The translations under genes were made by a program, and so were the position numbers. From JALCLA01 sp965653565 (lineage in GTDB: Bacteria > Pseudomonadota > Gammaproteobacteria > Xanthomonadales > Xanthomonadaceae), in contig CBFHAI010000024.1 of NCBI GenBank assembly GCA_965653565.1, positions 4,449 to 68,448 of the forward strand: a stretch of DNA of 64,000 nt, in the 5' to 3' direction. This document shows positions 50,784 to 59,891 of the stretch, one piece after another. How positions within the stretch are numbered: the first letter of the stretch is position 1; every line of letters starts with the position of its first letter. The notes beneath the pieces were generated by a model, which was not told the origin of the DNA, made no database searches, and saw only the letters and a list, made by a program, of their open reading frames with translations.

Positions 50784-52152
50784 AGCGACCGATCCGGCGC
50801 AATCGGGCGGCGTCACCGTCAACGACGTCACCGGGCTCAATCCGGTCAAAGTGTGGGCGATCGCCGTGCCCACCACGGTCGAGGAGGTGCAGCACGCGGT
50901 GCGCCGTGCGCAGGGCGCGATCTCGGTCGGCGGCGGGCACTTCAGCATGGGCGGTCAGACCGCCAGCCCCGACAGCCTGCATCTGGACCTGCGCAAGCTC
51001 AATCAGGTCATCGCGTTCCACCCGTGCGAAAAACGCATCCGCGTGCAGGCCGGACTGCGCTGGTGCGATCTGCAGCGTTTCATCGATCCGCACGATCTGT
51101 CGGTTTCGATCATGCAGACCTACGCCAACTTCACCGTCGGCGGTTCGCTCAGCGTCAATGTGCACGGACGCTACATCGGGCTCGGACCGCTGATGCTTTC
51201 GGTGTCGTCGCTGCGGTTGGTGCTGGCCGATGGTTCGATCGTCGACGCCAGCCGCGACCAGAACCCCGATCTGTTCCGCGCCGCGATCGGCGGTTACGGC
51301 GGTATAGGTGTCATCGTCGAAGCCGAACTGCGCCTGGCCGACAATACGCGCGTGCGGCGCGACGATCTGCCGATGCCGAGTTCGAACTACGCGGCATGGT
51401 TCCGCGAGAACGTGCGCAACGATCCGGACGCGGTGTTCCATCACGCCGATCTCTATCCGCCGCACTACACCCGCGCACGCGCGGTCACCTGGCGCAAGAC
51501 CACGCATGCGACGACGGTGCCCGACCGCCTGCAACCACTGCGCAAAGCCTTTCCGGTGCACCGTTATTTCTATTGGGCCTTCACCGAAACGCCCGGCGGA
51601 AAATGGCGGCGCGAGAACATCGTCGACCCGCTGATCTATCTCTCGCGGCCGGTGCACTGGCGCAACTACGAAGCCGGCTACGACGTCGCCGAACTCGAAC
51701 CGGCGTCGCGCCGCCTGAGCACCTATGTGCTGCAGGAGTATTTCGTGCCGGTGGCGCGCTTCGACGAATTCGTGCCGAAACTGGCCGAAATTCTCGGCCG
51801 CCATCGCGTCAACGCGGTCAACGTATCGGTGCGCCACGCGCATGCCGATACCGAATCGATGCTGTCGTGGGCGCGCGAGGAAGTGTTCGCCTTCGTGCTC
51901 TATTACAAGCAGCGCACGCGCCGCAACGCGCGCGAACGCGTGGCGGTGTGGACGCGCGAACTGATCGAAGCCTCGCTGAGCTGCGGCGGCACCTACTACC
52001 TGCCCTACCAGCCGCACGCGACGCTCGATCAGTTCCATCGCGCGTATCCGCGCGCACGCGACTATTTTGCCGTCAAACGCCGCGTCGATCCCGACTTTCG
52101 CCTGCGCAACACCCTCTGGAACCTCTACTACTCGCCGGAATCCGACTCATGA
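50773..52152 (+). CDS. FAD-linked oxidase (VAO/PCMH-type) protein
   Basis: A 459-residue flavoprotein. The FAD-binding PP-loop is ISVGGGHFSMGGQTASPDS (53-62 core), followed by the VNVHGRYIGLGPLMLSVSSLRLVLADGS stretch and AIGGYGGIGVIVEAELRL; all are typical of VAO-family oxidases such as aldonolactone oxidases and DprE1. The histidine that tethers FAD covalently in some members is H56 of GGGH or absent; this cannot be settled by eye. The C-terminal substrate domain (VAVWTRELIEASLSCGGTYYLPYQPHA) resembles sugar/sterol-type oxidases. Start overlaps the DUF805 stop; the stop overlaps the methyltransferase start (ATGA). Confidence 0.85.
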   Translation: MRLEATDPAQSGGVTVNDVTGLNPVKVWAIAVPTTVEEVQHAVRRAQGAISVGGGHFSMGGQTASPDSLHLDLRKLNQVIAFHPCEKRIRVQAGLRWCDLQRFIDPHDLSVSIMQTYANFTVGGSLSVNVHGRYIGLGPLMLSVSSLRLVLADGSIVDASRDQNPDLFRAAIGGYGGIGVIVEAELRLADNTRVRRDDLPMPSSNYAAWFRENVRNDPDAVFHHADLYPPHYTRARAVTWRKTTHATTVPDRLQPLRKAFPVHRYFYWAFTETPGGKWRRENIVDPLIYLSRPVHWRNYEAGYDVAELEPASRRLSTYVLQEYFVPVARFDEFVPKLAEILGRHRVNAVNVSVRHAHADTESMLSWAREEVFAFVLYYKQRTRRNARERVAVWTRELIEASLSCGGTYYLPYQPHATLDQFHRAYPRARDYFAVKRRVDPDFRLRNTLWNLYYSPESDS

Positions 52153-53018
52153 CCGCCGCCTCGGCCACCCGCGACTTCGCCGCGATCTATGGCAACACGC
52201 GCGGCAACGACGATTTCTATCGCTTCCTGCAGAACGTTTATCGTCTCTACCCGGAAGATCGGTTCCACCTGCTGATCCAGGACGCGGTGAAAACTCATCG
52301 CGACGATGACGCAGCGATCTACAGCGAGCTGCAACGCCAGCTGCCATCGATCAAGCCCTTCCTGTCCGAGCTTTTCTACGCGCTGCCGTCGCTCGCGAAA
52401 CAGAAGAAGGAGATGACGCGCCAGACGCTCGAACTGCTCGGCGAGCGGCGCGAGTTCGATGGCTACATCGAGATCGGCAGCACCGGCCGCTATCTGAGCC
52501 ACCTGCGCAAGGTGTTGCGCCTGCGCGGCGATCTGGTGCTGGTGAACGACGTGGCGCCGGGCAATTCGCCGGTCGATATCGCCGAACGCGGCGGCCTGCG
52601 CCAGCTCGCACGCTTCGTGCCGCTCGACGACTACGCAGCGCTTCCGCCGCAGCAGATTCGCGACGCGGGCTTCGATCTGGTGTCCTGCTATATCGGCCTG
52701 CATCACAGCCCGCTCGACCGGCTCGACGCGTTCATCGCATCGATCCATCGCGCGCTGCGGCCGGGCGGCCTGTTCATCCTGCGCGACCACGATGTCGCCG
52801 ACGACTACATGCAGGCGATGGCCTCGCTCGCGCACGCCGTGTTCAATGCCGGCCTGAATACGCCATGGGCGACCAACCTCGGCGAATTGCGGCATTTCCG
52901 CTCGATCGACGAATGGATCGCGCTGCTGGCGAAACACGGCCTGGAACAGACCGGGCCGAAATTGCTGCAGCCGCACGATCCGACGCTCAACACGCTGCTG
53001 GCGTTTCGTCGCGCATGA
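52149..53018 (+). CDS. Class I SAM-dependent methyltransferase
   Basis: A 289-residue protein with a helical N-terminal half (YGNTRGNDDFYRFLQNVYRLYPEDRFHLLIQD) and a Rossmann methyltransferase fold. Its motif I is variant, GYIEIGSTGRYLSHL. The motif-IV region is FDLVSCYIGLHHSPLDRLDAFI, followed by LRPGGLFILRDHD and the conserved post-motif segment. The substrate is unknown. It is translationally coupled to the FAD oxidase upstream and to the exported protein downstream, so oxidation and methylation of the same compound is a reasonable inference. Confidence 0.85.
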   Translation: MTAASATRDFAAIYGNTRGNDDFYRFLQNVYRLYPEDRFHLLIQDAVKTHRDDDAAIYSELQRQLPSIKPFLSELFYALPSLAKQKKEMTRQTLELLGERREFDGYIEIGSTGRYLSHLRKVLRLRGDLVLVNDVAPGNSPVDIAERGGLRQLARFVPLDDYAALPPQQIRDAGFDLVSCYIGLHHSPLDRLDAFIASIHRALRPGGLFILRDHDVADDYMQAMASLAHAVFNAGLNTPWATNLGELRHFRSIDEWIALLAKHGLEQTGPKLLQPHDPTLNTLLAFRRA

Positions 53019-54043
53019 GCATTTTCGCGGTCAAAAATTGGGTGGCGGCGGTTCTGCTGGCGACCGCGACCTGCACCTCGGCGCAGCAACTGGTCACGCC
53101 GGAAGAAGATCGCCGCGGCGAAGAACAGACCTGGCTCACCTTCCCCGAGTGGTTCCTCGTCTTCAGCCCGGCCGAATACGCCGACCTGCTCGAAACGCGC
53201 GCGTCGAGCGAATTTCCGTGGTTCGGCCACATCGGTGAATTCTGGAAATCGTACGGCGCGGTGATCGACGCCACCGACGAATTCGAATTCAACGGCGAAT
53301 ACCACACCATGATCAACGTCATCGGCGTCAGCACGACGATCGAATACGGCCTCAAAGGTGCCTACGAAACCCTCGTCGGCCGCCTCACCGAACTCACCGC
53401 CGCACCGAACGCCACTGCCGAAGATCGCCTCGCCGCGCGCGTGGCGCGCGACTACGTCGACTTCGTCCGGGTGCGGCCGTGGTACGAATTCGACTTCGTC
53501 ACGCCGCTGCGCGAACTGTGGAGCGACACCCCGGCCGGCGGCGATCACCTGATCCGCAAATGGGAGCGCCGCTACCTGCTGACCAGCGAATGGGCCGCGA
53601 AAGCCGGCTACGCGTGGGCGCTCGGACTGGCGACGGGCAGCACCTTCGAGAAACCGAAAATCACGACGCTATCGTGGGTGAGCGCCGCGCCGGACGAAGC
53701 GGCGTTGCAGGCGCACGGCATCGAAGTCGTGCAACGCGACGGCGAGTTCGCCTTGCTCGCCCTGCCGCGCTACCAGGGCTTCACCGACGCTGCGACCTGG
53801 CTCGCCGCGCAAGGCACGCAATTCATCGAAATCGCCGGCAACCGCGGCCCGATCCTGGTCAGCGTGGTGTCGCCGGCGGCGCAACCGATGCCCGCCGGCG
53901 CCGATGCCCCGATCCGGCAATCGCTGTCGACGAAGCCGGGCTTCGAACGGCGCGTGTTGCGCGTCGACGTCGGCGCTCTGTCCGACACGCTGGCCGAGGC
54001 GGCGCGCAACGGCGATTCGATCGAGCACGTGTTCGACTATTGA
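53015..54043 (+). CDS. Hypothetical exported protein coupled to the oxidase-methyltransferase genes
   Basis: A 342-residue protein with an N-terminal signal (FAVKNWVAAVLLATATCTSA). The mature sequence contains LTFPEWFLVFSPAEYADLLE, SEFPWFGHIGEFWKSY and EYHTMINVIGVSTTIEYGLKG, patterns recalling a periplasmic/lipid-associated family I cannot name. The start ATG 53015 overlaps the methyltransferase stop, and a long C-terminal part (QGFTDAATWLAAQGTQFIEIAGNRGP) is intact. Last gene of the operon; about 80 bases separate it from the convergent lpdA end. Confidence 0.75.
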   Translation: MSIFAVKNWVAAVLLATATCTSAQQLVTPEEDRRGEEQTWLTFPEWFLVFSPAEYADLLETRASSEFPWFGHIGEFWKSYGAVIDATDEFEFNGEYHTMINVIGVSTTIEYGLKGAYETLVGRLTELTAAPNATAEDRLAARVARDYVDFVRVRPWYEFDFVTPLRELWSDTPAGGDHLIRKWERRYLLTSEWAAKAGYAWALGLATGSTFEKPKITTLSWVSAAPDEAALQAHGIEVVQRDGEFALLALPRYQGFTDAATWLAAQGTQFIEIAGNRGPILVSVVSPAAQPMPAGADAPIRQSLSTKPGFERRVLRVDVGALSDTLAEAARNGDSIEHVFDY

Positions 54044-54124
54044 TCCCCGTCGAACTCGCCCGCGGTTGATGGTCCGGACCGGCGGAGTTGCGCGGCGTGA
54101 CGCATGCAGCGCCACGCCGCCTCG

Positions 54125-55942
54125 CTATTTCTTCTTGGGCACGTACAGATCGGTGATCGTGCCTTCGTAGACTTCCGCCGCCATGCCGACCGATTCGCTC
54201 AAGGTCGGGTGCGGGTGGATGGTGAGACCGATGTCGGCGGCTTCGGCGCCCATTTCGATCGCCAGGCCCACTTCGGAAATCAGGTCGCCGGCGTTCGGGC
54301 CGACGATGCCGGCGCCGACGATGCGGTGCGATTCCTCGTCGAAAATGAGCTTGGTGAAGCCTTCGGTGCGGCCGATGCCGATCGCGCGGCCCGACGCCGC
54401 GTACGGAAATTTGCCGACCCCGATCTTCAAATTTTTCACCTTCGCCTCGGCTTCGGTGACGCCGACCCACGCGATTTCCGGATCGGTGTAGGCCACCGAC
54501 GGAATCACACGCGCGACGAATTCGCTCTTTTGTCCGGCCGCCACTTCCGCGGCCACTTTGGCTTCGTGCGTGGCCTTGTGCGCAAGCATCGGATTGCCGA
54601 CCAGATCGCCGATCGCGAAGATGTGCGGCACGTTGGTGCGCATCTGGCGGTCGACCGGGATGAAGCCGCGATCGGTGACGTTGACGCCGGCTTTGTCGGC
54701 GCCGATCTTCTTGCCGTTCGGGCTGCGGCCGACGGCGACCAGCACGCGATCGTAGAGCTGCGGCGCGGGCGCTTTATCGCCTTCGAACGTAGCCTTGAGG
54801 CCGTTCTTTTCGGCTTCGATCTTCGCCACCTTCACTTTCAGGTGGATGCCGCCACCGTAGCGCTTTTTCAGGCGTTGTTCGAGCGGACGCACCAGGTCGG
54901 GATCGGCACCGGGCATCAGTTGATCGAGCAGTTCGACGACGGTGACTTCGCTGCCGAGCGCGTCGTAAACGCAGGCCATTTCCAGCCCGATGATGCCGCC
55001 GCCGACGACCAGCAGGCGCTTGGGGATGTCGGTGAGATCGAGCGCGTCGGTCGAATCCATCAGGCGCTTGTCGTCCCACGGCAGGCCAGGAAGTTTCACC
55101 GCCTGCGAACCGGCGGCGATGATGGCCTGGCCGAAACGCACCAGCTTCGTGCCCGCATCGGTGACGACTTCGAGCTCGTTCGGCGAGACGAAGCTGCCGC
55201 TGCCGGTGAGGCGCTGCACCTTGCGTTGCTTGCTCATCGAGGCCAGACCGCCGGTGAGTTGCTTGACGACCTTGTCCTTGTAGGCGCGCAGCTTGTCGAG
55301 ATCGAGTTGCGGCGCGCCGAAGGTGACGCCGTAGTCGCTGGCGTGCGCGGCTTCGTCGATGACGCGCGCCGCATGCAGCAGCGCCTTCGACGGGATGCAG
55401 CCAACATTGAGGCAAACGCCGCCGAGTTCGGCGTAGCGTTCGACCAGCAGCACGTCCATGCCCAGATCGGCGGCACGGAAGGCGGCGGTGTAGCCGCCGG
55501 GGCCGGAACCGAGCACGACGAGGGCGACTTCGAGGTCGGCTTTGCGGCCGGTGGCGGAGGCGGCGGTGGGGGCCGGGGTCGGGTTGACCGGAGCGGACGC
55601 GGACGCGGGAGCCGGTGCGGGTTTGGCCGGTTGCGCCGGAGTTGCTGCGGCTGCCGCAGGTGTCGCAGCTTTCGGCGCGGACGCGGGCGCGTCGGACGCG
55701 GCCGCCGTTTCGAGCACGGCCACGACGGTACCTTCCGACACTTCGTCGCCGACCTTCACACGCAACTCTTTCACCACGCCGGCGGCGCTCGACGGCACTT
55801 CCATCGTCGCCTTGTCGGACTCGAGCGTCAGCAAACCCTGGTCCTGCCTGACGGTATCGCCGACTTTCACCAGCAACTCGATCACCGGGATGCCGGTGTA
55901 GTCGCCGATATCCGGAACCTTGACCTCGACCGTACCCGCCAT
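54125..55942 (-). CDS. lpdA: Dihydrolipoamide dehydrogenase with N-terminal lipoyl domain
   Basis: A 605-residue E3 component. Residues 1-80 are a biotinyl/lipoyl domain with the modifiable lysine K44 in ESDKAT. An alanine/proline-rich hinge (about 82-130) links it to a complete flavoprotein disulfide reductase with GSGPGGYTAAF, the redox-active C177-x4-C182 (GGVCLNVGC), a second GGGIIGLEMA and C-terminal HPHPTLSE holding the acid/base histidine. It reoxidises dihydrolipoyl groups of pyruvate or 2-oxoglutarate dehydrogenase with NAD+. The fused lipoyl domain is usual for E3 of pyruvate dehydrogenase operons in this lineage, although aceE and aceF are not nearby in this window. Confidence 0.95.
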   Translation of the reverse strand: MAGTVEVKVPDIGDYTGIPVIELLVKVGDTVRQDQGLLTLESDKATMEVPSSAAGVVKELRVKVGDEVSEGTVVAVLETAAASDAPASAPKAATPAAAAATPAQPAKPAPAPASASAPVNPTPAPTAASATGRKADLEVALVVLGSGPGGYTAAFRAADLGMDVLLVERYAELGGVCLNVGCIPSKALLHAARVIDEAAHASDYGVTFGAPQLDLDKLRAYKDKVVKQLTGGLASMSKQRKVQRLTGSGSFVSPNELEVVTDAGTKLVRFGQAIIAAGSQAVKLPGLPWDDKRLMDSTDALDLTDIPKRLLVVGGGIIGLEMACVYDALGSEVTVVELLDQLMPGADPDLVRPLEQRLKKRYGGGIHLKVKVAKIEAEKNGLKATFEGDKAPAPQLYDRVLVAVGRSPNGKKIGADKAGVNVTDRGFIPVDRQMRTNVPHIFAIGDLVGNPMLAHKATHEAKVAAEVAAGQKSEFVARVIPSVAYTDPEIAWVGVTEAEAKVKNLKIGVGKFPYAASGRAIGIGRTEGFTKLIFDEESHRIVGAGIVGPNAGDLISEVGLAIEMGAEAADIGLTIHPHPTLSESVGMAAEVYEGTITDLYVPKKK

Positions 55943-56012
55943 GCGCTTCTCCGAACCGCGAAACAGGCTCGGGAGGATAGCGCAGATGGTTTGCGGAGCA
56001 GCGGTTCGGGCG

Positions 56013-57053
56013 TCAGCGCACCGCCTCACCCAATGCCGACAACGTCGCCATATCCCAACGCGGCCGCACCGTGACGATCGGCGCTTCGTGCTGGCCGGCC
56101 TGCAAGCGCAAGGCACCGGCCAGCGCGATCATCGCGCCGTTGTCGGTACAGAACACCGGCCGCGGGAAGCAGACCTTGGCGCCGCGCCGGGCGGCGAGCT
56201 CGGCCAGTTTGGCGCGCAGGCGCAGGTTGGCGCCGACGCCGCCGGCGATGATCAGGGTGCGGTGCCCGGTGGCTTGCAGGGCGCGCTCGCATTTGATCGC
56301 AAGCGTGTCCACCACCGCGTCCTCGAAGCCGCGCGCGATGTCGGCACGGGTCGCATCGCTGCGGTCGCTGTTTTGCCAGGCGAGCAGAACCTGGGTCTTG
56401 AGGCCGGAAAAACTGAAATCCAGCCCGGGGCGGTCGGTCATCGGCCGCGAAAATCTGTAGGCGCCCGGCCGGCCCTGCTCGGCGAGGCGCGCCAGATGCG
56501 GGCCGCCCGGATACGGCAGGCCCATCATCTTGGCGGTCTTGTCGAAGGCTTCGCCGGCGGCGTCGTCGAGGGTTTCGCCCAGCAACCGGTAATCGCCGAT
56601 GGCCGCCACCTCGACCAGTTGCGAATGTCCGCCGGAGACCAGCAGCGCCACGAACGGCGGCTGCGGCGGATCGGCCTCCAGCAGCGGGGCCAGCAGGTGG
56701 CCTTCCATGTGATGCACGCCGATCGCGGGCAGATCGAGCGCCCAGGCCACCGCGCGCCCGGCCGCGGCGCCGACCAGCAAAGCGCCGACCAGGCCGGGCC
56801 CGGCGGTATAGGCCACGCCGTCGAGGTCGGACAGCGCAAGGCCGGCCTCGTCGAGCGTCTGCCGGATCAGCGGCAGCAGCTTGCGCACATGGTCGCGGCT
56901 GGCCAGTTCCGGCACCACGCCGCCGTATTCGGCGTGCAGTTCGACCTGGCTGTAGAGCGCGTGCGCGCGCAGGCCGGCCTGCGTGTCGTACACCGCCACA
57001 CCGGTCTCATCACAACTGGTTTCGATGCCGAGGACGCGCATGGGCCGGGACAT
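56013..57053 (-). CDS. tsaD: tRNA N6-adenosine threonylcarbamoyltransferase
   Basis: A 346-residue Kae1/Qri7-family enzyme that, with TsaB and TsaE, transfers threonylcarbamoyl to A37 of ANN-decoding tRNAs. It shows GIETSCDETGVA at the start, the metal histidines in H115-M-E-G-H119, LLVSGGHSQL and NLRLRAKL near the end. Start ATG 57053 or 57041 (both in frame; MRVLGIETS is the usual N-terminus). It is divergent from rpsU, the arrangement conserved in gammaproteobacteria, with promoters in the 148-base gap. Confidence 0.97.
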   Translation of the reverse strand: MSRPMRVLGIETSCDETGVAVYDTQAGLRAHALYSQVELHAEYGGVVPELASRDHVRKLLPLIRQTLDEAGLALSDLDGVAYTAGPGLVGALLVGAAAGRAVAWALDLPAIGVHHMEGHLLAPLLEADPPQPPFVALLVSGGHSQLVEVAAIGDYRLLGETLDDAAGEAFDKTAKMMGLPYPGGPHLARLAEQGRPGAYRFSRPMTDRPGLDFSFSGLKTQVLLAWQNSDRSDATRADIARGFEDAVVDTLAIKCERALQATGHRTLIIAGGVGANLRLRAKLAELAARRGAKVCFPRPVFCTDNGAMIALAGALRLQAGQHEAPIVTVRPRWDMATLSALGEAVR

Positions 57054-57201
57054 GGAGATAGGAAATGGAGGTGAAATTCGCGATTGCCACCGGGCGCCGT
57101 GGCCCGCTACGGGGTTCGGGTTGCGCCGGGGCGGGACCGACGCGTATCATACGCGGCTCGCCCAACGCCCAATGCGGCGAAATCTGAATTCCGGAGCATC
57201 C

Positions 57202-57417
57202 ATGCCTAGCGTCAAAGTTCGCGAGAACGAGCCTTTCGAGTTTGCCCTGCGCCGCTTCAAGCGCACCTGTGAGAAGGCCGGTGTGCTGGCCGAAACCCGC
57301 AAGCGCGAGTTCTACGAAAAGCCCACGCAAGAGCGCAAGCGCAAGGCCGCCGCGGCGGTGAAGCGCCACCTGCGCCGCGTGTCGCGCGACGTCACCAAGC
57401 GCCAGCGCCTGTACTGA
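57202..57417 (+). CDS. rpsU: 30S ribosomal protein S21
   Basis: A 71-residue basic protein matching bS21 (MPSVKVRENEPFEFALRRFK, then CEKAGVLAETRKREFYEKPT and the arginine-rich tail). It takes part in translation initiation and starts the macromolecular-synthesis operon rpsU-yqeY-dnaG. Start ATG 57202 has GGAGC at 57193. Confidence 0.98.
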   Translation: MPSVKVRENEPFEFALRRFKRTCEKAGVLAETRKREFYEKPTQERKRKAAAAVKRHLRRVSRDVTKRQRLY

Positions 57418-57476
57418 TCCGCCGGGTCTCACCGACCCTGCGATCCAGTCGCCGCTGCCCGTAAGGGTAGCCTCTC

Positions 57477-57509
57477 GAAAGCCGGCCCGCGCAAGCGTCG
57501 CCGGCTTTC
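57477..57509 (+). terminator. Hairpin after rpsU
   Basis: GAAAGCCGGC (57477-57486) pairs with GCCGGCTTTC (57500-57509) over a 13-base loop. It is followed by GGTGCTTCTGG with no T-run, so it is a weak terminator or a processing site within the rpsU-yqeY-dnaG operon. Confidence 0.6.
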
Positions 57510-57561
57510 GGTGCTTCTGGAGGATGCTTCCCGCCGTTCCACCCTATCCAAGGATTCGACC

Positions 57562-58008
57562 ATGTCCCTCAAACAACAACTCACCGACGACATGAAGGCC
57601 GCCATGAAGGGCGGCGAAAAAGACCGCCTCGGCGTGATCCGGCTGATCAACGCCGGCATCAAGCAGCGCGAAGTCGACGAGCGCATCGAGATCACCGATG
57701 CCGTGGTGCTGTCGGTGCTCGAAAAGATGGTCAAGCAGCGCAAGGATTCCATTTCGCAGTACGAAGCCGCCCAGCGCGAAGACCTGGCCGCGGTGGAGCG
57801 CTACGAACTGGGCGTCATCCAGAGCTATCTGCCGGCGCAAATGAGCGCGACCGAGCTGGAAGCCGAAGTGGTGAAGGCGATCGCCGAGTCGGGCGCCAGC
57901 GCGCCGTCGGAAATGGGCAAGGTGATGGCCGTGCTCAAGCCGCGCATCGCCGGCCGCGGCGACGTCGGCCAGGCTTCGGCGCTGGTGAAGCAGAAGCTGG
58001 CGGGCTGA
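57562..58008 (+). CDS. yqeY: GatB/YqeY domain protein
   Basis: A 148-residue protein with the YqeY/GatB-tail fold: MSLKQQLTDDMKAAMKGGEK at the start, RLGVIRLINAGIKQREVDER, and GDVGQASALVKQKLAG at the end. The family is linked to tRNA-dependent amidotransferases by its C-terminal likeness to GatB, but its function is not established. Start ATG 57562 lies between the rpsU hairpin and dnaG; a second hairpin follows. Confidence 0.93.
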   Translation: MSLKQQLTDDMKAAMKGGEKDRLGVIRLINAGIKQREVDERIEITDAVVLSVLEKMVKQRKDSISQYEAAQREDLAAVERYELGVIQSYLPAQMSATELEAEVVKAIAESGASAPSEMGKVMAVLKPRIAGRGDVGQASALVKQKLAG

Positions 58009-58040
58009 TCGCCGCTTACCAGCGACCGCTATCGACCGAG

Positions 58041-58070
58041 AAAAAGCCGGGCTTGCCCGGCTTTTCCTTT
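58041..58070 (+). terminator. Intrinsic terminator after yqeY
   Basis: AAAAAGCCGGGCTTGCCCGGCTTTTCCTTT: an 8-9 base stem (AAGCCGGG/CCCGGCTT) with a short loop and a T-rich tail. It would separate yqeY from dnaG or attenuate read-through. Confidence 0.85.
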
Positions 58071-58139
58071 GCGCCGGCGATCGGCGGCGGTACGGGGTTG
58101 CAGGCCGCGCAGCGTGCGTCTCCCGCCTAGAATGTACGC

Positions 58140-59879
58140 ATGGCCCGCATCCCCGACGCTTTCATCGACGACGTTCTCGCGCGCACCGATATCGTCGAAC
58201 TGATCGGGGCGCGCGTGCCGCTCAAGCGGCAGGGGCGCGAGTATTCGGCGCGCTGCCCGTTCCACGACGAGCGCTCGCCGAGCTTCACGGTGTCGCCCAC
58301 CAAGCAGTTCTATCACTGCTTCGGGTGCGGCGCGCACGGCACCGCGCTCAAGTTCCTGATGGATTACGACCGGCTGGAATTCCTTGACGCACTCGAGGAA
58401 CTGGCCAAGCGCGTCGGCCTGGAAATCCCGCGCGAAACGCGCCAGCGCAACGAAGTGGGCGAATCGCGCGATCTGTATTCGGCGCTCGACGCGGCCGCGA
58501 AATTCTTCCAGCGCCAACTCGAAGCCAGCAGCAAAGCGCAGGCCTATCTCGACCGCCGTGGCGTCGATGCGGAGAACCGCGAACGCTTCCTGATCGGCTA
58601 TGCGCCGGAAGGCTGGGAGGCGTTGAAATCGTCGCTCGGCACCGACGAGCGCCGGCTGCGGCTGATCGAGCAGGCTGGCTTGTTGTCGAAGAACGACAGC
58701 GGCCGCGTCTACGACAAATTCCGCGACCGCGTGATGTTCCCGATCCACGATCGCCGCGGCCGCGTGATCGCCTTCGGCGGCCGCGTGCTGGAAAAGGACG
58801 AGGGCCCGAAATATCTCAACTCGCCGGAGACGGCGCTTTTTCACAAGGGCCGCGAACTCTACGGCCTGTGGCAGGTGCGCCAGGCGCATTCGAAGATTCC
58901 GCGACTGATCGTCGTGGAGGGCTACATGGATGTGGTCGCGCTGTTCCAGTACGGAGTCACCACCGCGGTCGCCACGCTCGGCACCGCGACCACGCCCGAT
59001 CATGCGGAACTTTTGTTTCGCAACGCCGCCGACGTGTTCTTCTGCTTCGACGGCGATCGCGCCGGCCGCGGCGCGGCATGGAAAGCGCTCGAATCGGTGC
59101 TGCCGCGCATGCGCGACGGACGCCAGGCGTTCTTCCTGTTCCTGCCGGAAGGCGAAGATCCCGATTCGCTGGTGCGCATGCAGGGCGCCGATGGTTTCGA
59201 TGCGCAGTTGAAACAGGCCACGCCGCTGTCAGAATTCTTCTTCGCGGAATTGTCGAAGGACGTGAATCTCGGCACGCTCGACGGCAAGGCGCGCCTGGCC
59301 GAACGCACCCGACCGATGTTGGAGAAAATTCCCGACGGCGCCTTCCGCGATCTGATGTTCGCGCGGCTCACCGAACTCACCGGCGTGGGCGCCCTGCGCG
59401 CCGTGCCGGCGGCACCGGAGCAACACGAACCGCGGCGCCACGCCGGCGGTCCGCACAAACGCAGCCTCGTGCGCACCGCGATCGCGCTGCTGCTGCAGCA
59501 ACCGGCGCTCGCGCTCACCGTCGAGCCGCCGTATCTGTTCTCGGCATTGCGGCAGCCCGGCGTGCCATTGCTGATGGAATTGCTGCAGTTGTGTCGCGAG
59601 CGCCCGGAAATCGCGCCCGGCGCCTTGCTCGAACATTTCGCCGAGCGCGAGGAAGCGCCCGCGCTGCACAAACTTCTGCTGCAGGATCTGCTGATTCCCG
59701 CCGAACAATTCGCGCACGAATTCACCGGCGCGGTGCTCGGGCTGAATCGCCAAACGCTGATGCAACGCGAAGACGAACTCACCGCGCGCGGCCTGGCCGA
59801 TCTGAGTTCGGACGAACGCCGCGAACTGCTCGAACTGCAGCGCGAACGGCGCATGATGGTTCCCGCTTCTCCCACCTGA
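58140..59879 (+). CDS. dnaG: DNA primase
   Basis: A 579-residue bacterial primase that makes RNA primers for replication. The N-terminal zinc ribbon has C39, H42, C60 and C63 (RCPFHDERSPSF...YHCFGCGAHG). The catalytic core has YLNSPET and KGRELYGL, and the TOPRIM motifs LIVVEGYMDVVAL and FCFDGDRAGRGA are intact; a helical C-terminal domain for DnaB binding follows. Start ATG 58140. Downstream is not rpoD, the usual neighbour, but a DUF4153 gene 12 bases after the stop. Confidence 0.97.
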   Translation: MARIPDAFIDDVLARTDIVELIGARVPLKRQGREYSARCPFHDERSPSFTVSPTKQFYHCFGCGAHGTALKFLMDYDRLEFLDALEELAKRVGLEIPRETRQRNEVGESRDLYSALDAAAKFFQRQLEASSKAQAYLDRRGVDAENRERFLIGYAPEGWEALKSSLGTDERRLRLIEQAGLLSKNDSGRVYDKFRDRVMFPIHDRRGRVIAFGGRVLEKDEGPKYLNSPETALFHKGRELYGLWQVRQAHSKIPRLIVVEGYMDVVALFQYGVTTAVATLGTATTPDHAELLFRNAADVFFCFDGDRAGRGAAWKALESVLPRMRDGRQAFFLFLPEGEDPDSLVRMQGADGFDAQLKQATPLSEFFFAELSKDVNLGTLDGKARLAERTRPMLEKIPDGAFRDLMFARLTELTGVGALRAVPAAPEQHEPRRHAGGPHKRSLVRTAIALLLQQPALALTVEPPYLFSALRQPGVPLLMELLQLCRERPEIAPGALLEHFAEREEAPALHKLLLQDLLIPAEQFAHEFTGAVLGLNRQTLMQREDELTARGLADLSSDERRELLELQRERRMMVPASPT

Positions 59880-59891
59880 CGGAGCTCGCCC

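Noticed and set aside
54104..56074. A 656-codon plus-strand frame opposite lpdA
   Set aside because: Antisense shadow with long glycine and alanine runs produced by the hinge region; lpdA has every catalytic motif.
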